Positions 18,967 to 27,412 of a stretch of DNA of 64,000 bases are shown here, piece by piece. The notes under the pieces are model-generated. The model worked only from the letters and a program-made list of their open reading frames with translations, was not told the origin of the DNA and did no database searches. Location: NCBI GenBank assembly GCA_963786985.1, contig CAWBBL010000034.1, forward strand, positions 1-64,000. The letters are read 5' to 3'. The position numbers were made by a program, and so were the translations under genes. Every line of letters begins with the position of its first letter. The first letter of the stretch is position 1. The DNA comes from Desertimonas sp963786985 (GTDB lineage: Bacteria; Actinomycetota; Acidimicrobiia; Acidimicrobiales; Ilumatobacteraceae).

Positions 18967-20119
18967 TCAGACGGTGTCGAGGGAGCCGGCGACGAGCTGG
19001 CCGGCGGCGATCACGGCGACCACTTCGCGGGCTTCGTCGAGCACGACGAGATCGGCGAACTTGCCAGGCTCGATGCTGCCGACCTCGCCGTCGATGCCCA
19101 GCAGCCGAGCCGGGTTGGCCGAGGCGGCCCGGCTGGCGACGACCTCGTCGAGGCCGGCGGCGATGGCGTTGCGGTACGCCGCGTCCATCGTCAGCGTGCT
19201 GCCGGCGAGCGAACCGCCATCGGCCAGCGTCGCCTTCCCGTCGCGGACGTCGACGTCGAACCGACCGAGGCGATAGCGCCCGTCGCCGGCGCCCGCCGCG
19301 GCCATCGCGTCGGTGATCAACACGATCCCGTTGGCGCCCTTGCTCGCCGCGGCGAGCCGGACGAACGCCGGGTGCAGGTGGTAACCGTCGATGATCAGTT
19401 CGCAGGTGATCTGCCCGGCTGTCAGGCAGGCCCCGACGACCCCTGGATCGCGGTGCTGCAGTGGGCTCATCGCGTTGCCCAGATGGGTCGCCACCGTGGC
19501 CCCGGCGGCGATCGCCGCGCTGGTTTGGTCAAACGTCGCGTCCGAGTGACCGACGGCAGCGATCACCCCGGCGGCAGTGAGCTGCCGGACCGCGTCGACC
19601 GCCCCGTCGCGCTCCGGGGCGATCGTCATCATTCGCAGGTGCCCGCCGGCGGCGGCCATCAATTCGTCGATCTCCGCCGGGTCGGGATCGGTCATGAACT
19701 CCGGGTTCTGGGCGCCACACCGCGCCGCCGCCAGGAACGGACCCTCCGAGTGAATGCCGGCGATCCGGCGGCGCGCCGCCGGGTCGGCGCCGGCGACATA
19801 CTCGGAGATCCGCCGCGACGCGGCCGAAGAGCTCGTCGGGCGGCGCCGTGACGAAGCTGAGCAGCGTGGTCGTCGTCCCGTGAGCGAGATGGAAGCCAAC
19901 GCCGCCGTCGATCGCTGCCGCGTCCCCGGCGGTGAAGCTGTGCCCTCCCCCGCCATGGACGTGCAGATCCACGAAACCGGCGACGATGGTCCACTGGCGT
20001 TTACCGATCGCCCCCGCCGGAACCATGCCACCGCCGATCTGGGCGATCCGCTCGCCCGCGGTCTCGATCCACCCGCGAACAACGCCAGTAGGCGTCACGA
20101 CCCGCCCGGCGAGGATCAT
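18967..20119 (-). CDS. nagA: N-acetylglucosamine-6-phosphate deacetylase, frameshifted
   Basis: The start at 20119 (MILAGRVVTPTGVVRGWIET) overlaps the ROK kinase stop by 4 bp. The metal-binding GFVDLHVHGGGGHSF is followed by TTTTLLSFVTAPPDELFGRV; near 19795 the frame shifts and continues with AGIHSEGPFL, GHSDAT, THLGNAMSPLQHRDPG, DGYHLHP and the catalytic Asp in LITDAMAAAG. The joined protein is about 383 residues, normal for NagA. It hydrolyses GlcNAc-6-P to GlcN-6-P and acetate. With the ROK kinase and the SIS protein it forms an amino-sugar catabolic operon. Confidence 0.88.
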
Positions 20120-21105
20120 CCGGCGACCTTCTCGGTGGCCCCCCACGCAGTCGCGTTGACGGCGTCGGCGAGTTCGGATACGTCACGGCCAGCGACACGC
20201 CAGGCCTCGAGTGCGACGCCGACGAATCCGGCGTCAGCGGCGAATCGGGCGGCGGAGAGGCGCGGCAGCTCGCGCCACGGGAGTGCCACCTGCATCGCCG
20301 CGGCGAGCGGCACCGTCAACGTGTCGCCCGAGCGACACAAACCCCCGCCGACGACAAGGACCTCGATGTCGAGCATCGCCACGGCTCCGGCGAGCACCGT
20401 GGCCAGGGCATCGACGGCGTCGCGCCACACCGCAGTCGCCGCCGGATCGCCCTCGACGACGAGCGCCGCGACGTCGCTGGCGTCGACCGACCCGACTGCC
20501 TGGCCGGTCGCCGCGACGTATCGCTCGGCGATCGCCCGCGCCGAGGCGACGCGTTCGAGCGTGCGTCCGGGGGCGACATGGATCTGGCCGATCTCGCCGG
20601 CCCGAAACGTCGCCCCGGGCCGGATCACCCCGTCGATCACGACGGCGGCGGCGAGTCCGGTACCGATCGGCACGAACAGCGCCGAGTGGGCGCCGGCAGC
20701 AGCCCCGAACGTCGCCTCGGCCACCGCTGCGGTGCGCACGTCGTGGCCGACAGTCACCGGCCGATCGAGCCGTTCGGCGAGCCGGCGGCGCACCGGCGCG
20801 TCGTGCCAACCCATCGTCACCGAGAGGCGTCCAATCCCATCGTCGTCGACGATTCCCGGGACGGCGACACCGACTCCGACGACGTCGAGGCCGAGATCGG
20901 CGCACTCGTCGACGAGCGCCGCGGCGACGGCGGTGATGTTGTCGAGCACCGCATCAGGGCCGAGCTCCCGGCGACTCGGCACTCGGCGCAGGACGTGGAG
21001 TCCGGACGGCCCGAGGATCCCGGCCTTCAGCGACGTGCCGCCGACATCGACGGCCACGGCGGCGAGGCGATCGAGGTCGTGGCCACCCACCTCAGCGCCG
21101 GTCAT
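20116..21105 (-). CDS. ROK-family sugar kinase without the zinc motif
   Basis: The 329-residue protein shows the phosphate-binding VDVGGTSLKAGIL, VAVPGIVDD, the catalytic GHDVRTAAVAEATFG and IGTGLAAAVVIDG. After AGEIGQIHV, where most ROK kinases have a CxCGxxGC zinc site, it has APGRTLERVASARAI instead, so the zinc motif is absent. It probably phosphorylates GlcNAc or a related hexosamine for NagA. It overlaps the SIS gene by 14 bp and nagA by 4 bp, which argues for translational coupling. Confidence 0.85.
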   Translation of the reverse strand: MTGAEVGGHDLDRLAAVAVDVGGTSLKAGILGPSGLHVLRRVPSRRELGPDAVLDNITAVAAALVDECADLGLDVVGVGVAVPGIVDDDGIGRLSVTMGWHDAPVRRRLAERLDRPVTVGHDVRTAAVAEATFGAAAGAHSALFVPIGTGLAAAVVIDGVIRPGATFRAGEIGQIHVAPGRTLERVASARAIAERYVAATGQAVGSVDASDVAALVVEGDPAATAVWRDAVDALATVLAGAVAMLDIEVLVVGGGLCRSGDTLTVPLAAAMQVALPWRELPRLSAARFAADAGFVGVALEAWRVAGRDVSELADAVNATAWGATEKVAG

Positions 21106-22012
21106 CGTCGAGCACGACGCTGAACGACAAGGCCTGTGGGCGATCCGGATCGCGGGAGGTGTGGCGGGCGAGTTCGACGGCGAGGCGCTGGGCGCGGATC
21201 AGATCGACCAGCGGATCGAGGTCGTCGCTGACGAACTGGGCGCCCGTGGCCGCCACATCGGCAGCGAGTCCGGGCGGTGGTTCACCGAACGCCCAGACGA
21301 CGGTACCCGGACCACTGACGCTCACCGGGCCATGTCGGTACTCCATCGCCGGATACGACTCCGTCCAGAAACCGGCCGCCTCGCGGCACTTGAGGGCCGC
21401 TTCCTCGGCGATGGCCGCCGCCCAGCCGCTACCGAGGAACGTGATCTGGCGGACGTCGCCGGCTTTCACGGGGAGGGGACCGGTCACCGCCTCGGTGCCG
21501 GCGGCAATGGTGCCGGCGAGGTCTTCGCCGAGCGACGCACGGAGCAGGGCCAGCACCGTTGTCGGGAAGCGGGTCTGGACCACCGACTGTTCGGTGGCCC
21601 TGTCGAGCTCGATCACCGCATCCGCCAGGGCGGCGATCGGCGTCGTACCGTCGGCAGTGATCGCCACGATCTGCGGCGGTCGATCGCCGGTGCCGATGCG
21701 GGCGAGGACATCGAGGATCTCGGTCGTCGTCCCGGACCGGGAGATCGCCACGACACGGTCGTAGAGGCGGCCATGGCGGTACTCGCTGGCGGGAAAGGCG
21801 TCCGTCTCGCCGGCACCACTCGCCTCGCGTAGAGCCGCGTACGCCCGGCCGACGTACAGCGAGGTCCCACAGCCGACCACCGCGACGCGCTCCTCCGCGA
21901 GCGGCAGGCCGGCGAGATGGTCCTCTAGGGTGGCGACGACGTGGGCCCAGCATTCCGGCTGCGACGCCAGTTCGACCTCGATGTGCGTACCTGGCGTGGT
22001 CGTGTCGGTCAC
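21092..22012 (-). CDS. SIS-domain sugar isomerase/deaminase (AgaS/GlmS-like)
   Basis: Starting at a GTG with a GGAGGG site (VTDTTTPGTHIEVELASQPE), this 306-residue protein has two SIS domains: VVGCGTSLYVGRAYAA ... AISRSGTTTEILDVLA, and FLGSGWAAAIAEEAALKCREA ... AMEYRHGPVS. There is no glutaminase domain, so it resembles the isomerase half of GlmS and the deaminating AgaS/GlmD group. In this operon it most likely converts GlcN-6-P into fructose-6-P and ammonia, taking the place of nagB. It is the first gene of the operon and faces the DeoR-type regulator. Confidence 0.82.
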   Translation of the reverse strand: MTDTTTPGTHIEVELASQPECWAHVVATLEDHLAGLPLAEERVAVVGCGTSLYVGRAYAALREASGAGETDAFPASEYRHGRLYDRVVAISRSGTTTEILDVLARIGTGDRPPQIVAITADGTTPIAALADAVIELDRATEQSVVQTRFPTTVLALLRASLGEDLAGTIAAGTEAVTGPLPVKAGDVRQITFLGSGWAAAIAEEAALKCREAAGFWTESYPAMEYRHGPVSVSGPGTVVWAFGEPPPGLAADVAATGAQFVSDDLDPLVDLIRAQRLAVELARHTSRDPDRPQALSFSVVLDDDRR

Positions 22013-22037
22013 GGGGACCCTCCGGTCGTTTCGGCAA

Positions 22038-22091
22038 GTGCAGATGTAAGAACCTGCACCATTTATACGCGAATCTTGCAAGTTGTCGCAA
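22038..22091 (-). promoter_or_regulatory. divergent promoter/operator of the amino-sugar operon
   Basis: For the minus strand, TTGCGA (22091-22086) and TATAAA (22067-22062) are separated by 18 bp and fit a -35/-10 pair. The inverted repeat GTGCAG-N10-CTGCAC (22038-22059) lies just downstream of the -10, a natural place for the DeoR-type repressor encoded next door to bind. Inferred from sequence only. Confidence 0.5.
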
Positions 22092-22123
22092 CGTCGACCC
22101 GTGCCGTGGTACGTTCCGCAGCG

Positions 22124-22933
22124 ATGCAGCGACCGACGCGCTGGACGGCCCTGCTCGACATGCTCGCCGGCGACGGGCGGGTCGAGATCGACACCGCCGC
22201 CGAGCAGCTCGGCGTCTCCGCGGCCACCGTGCGCCGCGATCTCGACGAGCTGGCCAGCCAGCAGCTCCTCGTGCGGACCCGCGGCGGAGCAGTCCCGACC
22301 AGCGTCTCTTACGACCTTCCGCTGCGCTACAAGCTCACCCGCCGGCCGGACGAGAAGCGCGCGATCGCCGCTGCCGCCGCCGACCTCGTCGTCCCGGGCA
22401 GCGTGGTCGGCCTCAATGGCGGGACGACGACGACCGAGGTGGCCCGTGCCGTGGCTCTGCGTCCGGACCTGCGTGACGACGGCGAGGGCAACGACGCTCC
22501 GGTCACGGTCGTCACCAATGCCCTGAACATCGCCCACGAATTGGCGGTGCGCCCGCAGGTCAAGCTCGTGATGACCGGCGGGGTCGTGCGCGCTCAGTCC
22601 TACGAGCTCGCCGGTCCGCTGGCGATGCCGGTGCTCGAGCGGCTGACCCTCGATCTGGCGATCCTCGGGGTCGACGCCATCAGCGTGGCTGACGGGGCGA
22701 CCACCAACAACGAGACCGAAGCGGCGGTCAACGACTTGATGACCCAACGGGCCAGGACCGTTGTCGTCGTCGCCGATTCCAGCAAGCTGGGACGGCGGGC
22801 CTTCGCCAGGATCTGCCCGATCGATCGCGTCGACATCCTCGTCACCGGGGCCACCGGTGACGGCACGCAGCTCGCCGAGCTGCGCGCCGCGGGGATCGAT
22901 GTGATGACCGTCGGGCTGCCGTCGCGCTCCTAG
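22124..22933 (+). CDS. DeoR/GlpR-type transcriptional regulator
   Basis: The 269-residue protein starts at MQRPTRWTALLDMLAGDGRV. The N-terminal DeoR HTH is clear (LGVSAATVRRDLDELASQQL), followed by the DeoRC sensor domain with LNGGTTTTEVARAV, TNALNIAHELA, MTGGVVRAQSYELAGP and VVADSSKLGRRAF. Such regulators usually respond to sugar phosphates. It is divergent from the SIS-ROK-nagA operon and is its probable repressor. Confidence 0.9.
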   Translation: MQRPTRWTALLDMLAGDGRVEIDTAAEQLGVSAATVRRDLDELASQQLLVRTRGGAVPTSVSYDLPLRYKLTRRPDEKRAIAAAAADLVVPGSVVGLNGGTTTTEVARAVALRPDLRDDGEGNDAPVTVVTNALNIAHELAVRPQVKLVMTGGVVRAQSYELAGPLAMPVLERLTLDLAILGVDAISVADGATTNNETEAAVNDLMTQRARTVVVVADSSKLGRRAFARICPIDRVDILVTGATGDGTQLAELRAAGIDVMTVGLPSRS

Positions 22934-22954
22934 CCGCAACCTAGGGTGGCGGCG

Positions 22955-24439
22955 ATGGACGCCAGGGTCGTCGCCCGCTTCGAGTCGACGTTGCCGGCCG
23001 ACGACGATCACCCGTACCGCACCGGACCGTGGCGGCCCAACGTCACCGAATGGCACGTCGCCGACTGCGACGTCGTCGGCGAGTTGCCCGCCGACCTCAA
23101 CGGCGTCTATCTGCGCAACACGGAGAATCCGCTGCACCCGGCGCTCGGCCGATATCACCCCTTCGACGGAGATGCGATGCTCCACGGCGTCGAGTTCGCC
23201 AACGGCACGGCCACCTACCGCAACCGCTTCGTGCGCACGGCCGGGTTCGAAGCCGAGCTGGCCGCCGGTGGACCGCTGTGGGCCGGACTGGCCGAGCCAC
23301 CGAGCAGGTCGCAGCGCGACGGATGGGGTGCCAGGACGCGCATGAAGGATGCTTCCTCCACCGACGTCGTCGTCCACGCCGGACGGGCGCTGACGAGCTT
23401 CTACCAATGCGGCGACCTGTACGCCGTCGATCCGTCGACGCTCGAGCAGTTCGGCGCCGTGCGCTGGAACGGATGGTTCCCGCCCGAGGGTGTGTCGGCG
23501 CACCCGAAAGTCGATCCGCTCAGCGGCGAACTGCTCTTCTTCAACTACGCGACGACGGCGCCCTACCTGCATTACGGCGTCGTCGACGCCGACAACTCGG
23601 TCGCCCACTACACGTCGATCGACCTGCCCGGTCCTCGGCTCCCTCACGACATGGCGTTCACCGAGAACTACGCCGTCCTCAACGACTGTCCGCTGTTCTG
23701 GGATCCCGACCTGCTCGCCCGTGGCGTCCATGCCGTGCGCTTCTACCCCGAATTGCCGACGCGCCTCGGCGTGATCCCACGGCGCGGTGGCAACGACGAG
23801 ATTCGTTGGTTCGAGGCGTCGCCGACCTATGTCCTGCACTGGATCAACGCCTATGAGGATGGCGACGAGGTCGTCGTCGACGGTTTCTTCCAGCGCAACC
23901 CGGAGGCGACGATGATGAGCCATGCCCCGACGGCGACGCCCGGGCGCGACGCCGCCGAGCAGCGCATGTTCCGTTTCCTCGATGCCACTGCCCTCGACCC
24001 GATCCCCTACCGCTGGCGTCTCGACCTGCGCACCGGAGCGGTGAAGGAGGAGCCGTTGTCCGATGCCGTCAGCGAGTTCGGCATGATCAACGCCGACCAC
24101 CTCGGCCGGCCGTATCGCTACTGCTACTCGCTCGTGCCGGAGCCTGGGTGGTTCCTGTTCCGTGGCCTCCGGCGCACCGACACCGTCTCCGGGGTCACCG
24201 ATGACTGGCTCGCCGACGACGGAATGTTCGTCAGCGAGGCGCCGCTGGCACCGCGCCACGGTGGCCGGGCCGAGGACGACGGCTACGTCGTGACGTTGTC
24301 CACCGACATCAACAACGACCGCTCGGACTGTCTGGTGTTCGATGCGACGCAGCTCTCCGCCGGCCCGATCGCCCGGGTCCAGCTCCCCGAGCGCATCTGC
24401 GCCGGAACGCACAGCACGTGGCTCCCCGCCACGGCCTGA
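22955..24439 (+). CDS. carotenoid cleavage oxygenase (RPE65 family)
   Basis: This 494-residue protein (a GTG three codons upstream at 22946 is an alternative start) is a carotenoid oxygenase. The four iron-binding histidines are visible: in RYHPFDGDAMLHG (about residue 67), in VSAHPKVDP (about 183), in LPHDMAFTENY (about 230) and in GTHSTWLP near the C terminus (about 486). Further family blocks are GVYLRNTENP and RFEASPTYVLHWINA-like FEASPTYVLHWINAYEDGDE. The enzyme would cleave a carotenoid or stilbene-like double bond with O2. No carotenoid synthesis genes are near. Confidence 0.9.
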   Translation: MDARVVARFESTLPADDDHPYRTGPWRPNVTEWHVADCDVVGELPADLNGVYLRNTENPLHPALGRYHPFDGDAMLHGVEFANGTATYRNRFVRTAGFEAELAAGGPLWAGLAEPPSRSQRDGWGARTRMKDASSTDVVVHAGRALTSFYQCGDLYAVDPSTLEQFGAVRWNGWFPPEGVSAHPKVDPLSGELLFFNYATTAPYLHYGVVDADNSVAHYTSIDLPGPRLPHDMAFTENYAVLNDCPLFWDPDLLARGVHAVRFYPELPTRLGVIPRRGGNDEIRWFEASPTYVLHWINAYEDGDEVVVDGFFQRNPEATMMSHAPTATPGRDAAEQRMFRFLDATALDPIPYRWRLDLRTGAVKEEPLSDAVSEFGMINADHLGRPYRYCYSLVPEPGWFLFRGLRRTDTVSGVTDDWLADDGMFVSEAPLAPRHGGRAEDDGYVVTLSTDINNDRSDCLVFDATQLSAGPIARVQLPERICAGTHSTWLPATA

Positions 24440-24440
24440 C

Positions 24441-24488
24441 GAAGTCCCGACAAATCGCGCTCACTTCGGCCCGCATGGTCGGGACTTC
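24441..24488. repeat. 11-bp inverted repeat between genes
   Basis: GAAGTCCCGAC (24441-24451) and GTCGGGACTTC (24478-24488) are exact reverse complements with a 26-bp spacer. It follows the carotenoid oxygenase stop by 2 bp and could terminate it or serve as an operator for the multicopper oxidase operon. Confidence 0.65.
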
Positions 24489-24558
24489 CACCTGGACCCG
24501 CGAAACGGGACCTTTGGCCCGGGTGCCGGACATGGCGCTGCTCGGTACCGTCGCGGGC

Positions 24559-26016
24559 ATGGCCAATACGTTGGACGACCAGGTCGCGGACGCGGGCGAC
24601 GCCACGGCGGAACGCCTCGAAGCGTTGGAACAAGACCTGCAGAAGTACCGGGTCAGTCGCGATTCGTGGACCTTCGCGATCTTTGGCATCGCCGTCCTCA
24701 CGGCGATCGCCAGCATCATCGGCATCGTCTTGGTGGTCGGCGATGACGACGAAGGCGGCAGCGGCGCAGCGGCCGCGGCGGCACCGCTGCAAGCCGACCT
24801 GAGCGAGTTCGTGATCACCCTGTCCGCCGGCACGATGGACGTCGGCGGGAGCATCGAGGTGACCAACTCGGGCTCTCAGGCGCACAACCTCGGCGTCGAA
24901 GGCACCGATCTGCTGACACCGGACATCGAACCGGGTGGAACGGCGACCCTCGACCTGAGCAGTCTCGACGCCGGCACGTACACGCTGTACTGCGACATCG
25001 CCGGACATGCCGACTCGGGCATGACGACCCCGCTGGTCATCGGAGGGGCGGAAGCGAGCGCCGCCGCAACCGGCCACGAGGACCACGCAGCGATGACGCC
25101 CGAGCAAGGCGCCGCCATGGACCAGCAGATGATGGAGTCGATCCTCGCCTTCCCGGCAGAGTCCGAAGGCCGCGGCAACCAGCCGTTGGAACCGGAGGTT
25201 CTGGCCGACGGCACGAAGCGCTTCGAGCTGACTGCGTCGATCGTCGATTGGGAGGTCCGCCCCGGTGAGGTCGTCCAGGCGTGGGCCTACAACGGGATGG
25301 TGCCGGGACCGCGTATCGACCTCGACGTCGGTGACAACGTCGAGGTCGAGGTCACCAACGAGCTGCCGATCGGCACCGATGTCCACTGGCACGGCATCGA
25401 CGTGCCCAATGGCCAGGACGGCGTGGCGCCGCTCACCCAAGAGCTGATCAGTTCCGGGGAGAGCTACACCTACCACTTCACGGTCGAGGAGCCGGCCGTC
25501 AGCATGTACCACGCCCATGCCCACGCCCAAGATGCGGTGCCCAACGGCATGTTCGGCACGATCTTCGTCGGTGAGGTGCCCTTGCCAGCCGGCGAGACGG
25601 TCTCCGGCATCGAGATCCCGGCCGACATCGAGATCGCCCAGGACTTCCCGATGGTGCTCAACGACGCCGGCGTGATCGGCCTGACGCTCGACGGCAAGAG
25701 CTTCCCGGCGACGGCCCCGATCGTCGCCACCGAAGGTGATTGGATCCAGGTCAGCTACTACAACGAAGGGTTGCAGGTGCACCCGATGCACCTGCACGGC
25801 TTCGAACAGATCGTCATCGCCAAGGACGGCGAGCCGCTCGACCACCCATATGCCGCCGACACGGTCCTCGTCGCCCCGGGCGAGCGCTACACGGTGATCT
25901 TCAATACCAGCGTTCCCGGGACGTGGGTCTGGCACTGCCATATCCTGAACCACGTGGAGTCGTCGGAGGGCATGTTCGGGATGGTCACGGCGATCGTGGT
26001 CAACGAAGCCGTATGA
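24559..26016 (+). CDS. membrane-anchored cupredoxin-multicopper oxidase fusion
   Basis: I chose the ATG at 24559 (MANTLDDQVADAGDATAERL), giving 485 residues; upstream in-frame codons overlap the inverted repeat. An N-terminal coiled-coil region and one membrane helix (FAIFGIAVLTAIASIIGIVLV, about 37-58) precede a cupredoxin-like domain with ligands HNLG and YCDIAGHADSGM (about 105-155), then a two-domain multicopper oxidase with HWHG (about 276), HAHAHAQ, HPMHLHG (about 408) and HCHILNHVESSEGMFGM (about 458). It is an extracytoplasmic oxidase of the CopA/nitrite-reductase-like class; substrate unknown. It leads an operon with the next two genes. Confidence 0.88.
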   Translation: MANTLDDQVADAGDATAERLEALEQDLQKYRVSRDSWTFAIFGIAVLTAIASIIGIVLVVGDDDEGGSGAAAAAAPLQADLSEFVITLSAGTMDVGGSIEVTNSGSQAHNLGVEGTDLLTPDIEPGGTATLDLSSLDAGTYTLYCDIAGHADSGMTTPLVIGGAEASAAATGHEDHAAMTPEQGAAMDQQMMESILAFPAESEGRGNQPLEPEVLADGTKRFELTASIVDWEVRPGEVVQAWAYNGMVPGPRIDLDVGDNVEVEVTNELPIGTDVHWHGIDVPNGQDGVAPLTQELISSGESYTYHFTVEEPAVSMYHAHAHAQDAVPNGMFGTIFVGEVPLPAGETVSGIEIPADIEIAQDFPMVLNDAGVIGLTLDGKSFPATAPIVATEGDWIQVSYYNEGLQVHPMHLHGFEQIVIAKDGEPLDHPYAADTVLVAPGERYTVIFNTSVPGTWVWHCHILNHVESSEGMFGMVTAIVVNEAV

Positions 26017-26032
26017 CCGCTCCGGGAGGCTG

Positions 26033-27412
26033 ATGATCTTCACCCAGCACTACCTGGCGTGCCTGTCCCAAGCGTCCTATCTCATCGGCGACGAGACAAC
26101 CGGGCGGGCCGTCGTCGTCGATCCCCGGCGGGACGTCGACGTCTATCTCGATGAGGCCCACGCTCACGGCCTGGCGATCGAACGGGTCATCGAAACGCAC
26201 GTCCATGCCGACTTCCTGAGCGGCCATCTCGAGCTGGCCAAGCGCACCGGGGCGGTGATCTCGTACGGCTCGGGCGCCCGCCTGGAGTTCCCCGCCGAGC
26301 TGCTCGACGACGGTCAGCGGATCTCGCTCGGCGACGTGACGCTGGAGGTCATGGCGACACCGGGGCACACACCGGAGTCGATCTGCATCATCGTGTACGA
26401 GCACCCTGATGACGCCGTGCCCTACGGCGTGCTCACGGGTGACACGTTGTTCGTCGGCGACGTCGGTCGGCCCGACCTGCTGGCCTCGGCCGATCCACAG
26501 CTGACCGCCGAGGTCCTCGCCCGGCGGCTGTACCACTCCTTGCACGACCGCCTGTTGCAACTGCCGGACGCGACACAAGTCTTCCCGGCACATGGGGCCG
26601 GGTCCTCGTGCGGCAAGCAACTGTCCACCGAGACGAGCTCGACGCTCGGGGTCCAGCGGGCGGTCAACTACGCGTTGCAACCGATGTCCGAGGACGCCTT
26701 CGTCGCGGCGGTCACCGAGGGTCAGCCGTTCCGTCCGCACTACTTCGAGTTCGACGCCCAACGCAACCGCGAGCTACGTCCGTTGCTCGACGACGACCCG
26801 CCCCCGCAGCTGACTCTCGACGAGGTACTCCAGCGGCACGCCGCCGGGGCTGTGCTCCTCGATTGCCGTGAGCCCGCCGACTTCGCCGCCGGTCACGTTC
26901 ACGGCGCCGTGAACATCGGATTGCAAGGTCGCTTCGCCGAGTGGGCCGGCGATGTCCTGTCGCCGCGCCGCGACATCGTTCTCGTCGGCGATCCAGCTGC
27001 CGCCACGGAAGCCAAGCTGCGCTTGGCCCGGGTCGGCTACGACCGGGTTGTCGGCCAGCTCGCTGACCCGGCCGCGTCCTTCGCCACCCATCCGGACATC
27101 GTCGAGGTCAGCTCGCGCCTCACGACCGAGCAACTGGCGGCCGTCGTCGAGGAACGCTCCGATGTCCAGCTCATCGACCTCCGTGACCCAACGGAGACGC
27201 AAGACACCGGACTCCCCGGCGCCCGACTGGTGCCGCTCGCCGCGCTCACCGAGTCGCTGGACGACCTCGACCGCGCCGCACCGGTGGTCGTGTACTGCGC
27301 CAGCGGGTACCGCTCGTCGATCGCCGCCAGCGTGCTGGTCGCCGCGGGTTTTGCCGACGTCTCCGACCTCCGCGGCGGATTCGCCGCCTGGGAGTCCGCA
27401 TGCGCACGTTGA
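26033..27412 (+). CDS. MBL-fold persulfide dioxygenase-like protein with two rhodanese domains
   Basis: The N-terminal metallo-beta-lactamase domain has the HVHADFLSGH motif (about 56-65), GHTPESI and LTGDTLFVGDVGR, the pattern of ETHE1-like persulfide dioxygenases. Two rhodanese domains follow: the first (VLLDCREPADFAAGHVHGAV) lacks the active-site Cys (VLVGDPAAA), the second (LIDLRDPTE) has it in VVVYCASGYRSSIAAS. Total 459 residues. The enzyme probably oxidises glutathione- or mycothiol-type persulfides and handles sulfane sulfur. It follows the oxidase gene by 16 bp and overlaps the next gene by 13 bp. Confidence 0.88.
   Translation: MIFTQHYLACLSQASYLIGDETTGRAVVVDPRRDVDVYLDEAHAHGLAIERVIETHVHADFLSGHLELAKRTGAVISYGSGARLEFPAELLDDGQRISLGDVTLEVMATPGHTPESICIIVYEHPDDAVPYGVLTGDTLFVGDVGRPDLLASADPQLTAEVLARRLYHSLHDRLLQLPDATQVFPAHGAGSSCGKQLSTETSSTLGVQRAVNYALQPMSEDAFVAAVTEGQPFRPHYFEFDAQRNRELRPLLDDDPPPQLTLDEVLQRHAAGAVLLDCREPADFAAGHVHGAVNIGLQGRFAEWAGDVLSPRRDIVLVGDPAAATEAKLRLARVGYDRVVGQLADPAASFATHPDIVEVSSRLTTEQLAAVVEERSDVQLIDLRDPTETQDTGLPGARLVPLAALTESLDDLDRAAPVVVYCASGYRSSIAASVLVAAGFADVSDLRGGFAAWESACAR

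Noticed and set aside
21092..24412. A 1,100-codon open frame on the minus strand through the carotenoid oxygenase and DeoR-type genes
   Set aside because: Only the first part in transcription-relevant position (22012-21092) encodes the SIS protein. The rest is opposite two well-recognised plus-strand genes and has no domain.
24283..26043. Long minus-strand frame opposite the multicopper oxidase gene
   Set aside because: It is the antisense of a complete cupredoxin/oxidase gene with all copper ligands on the plus strand; high GC makes such frames common.
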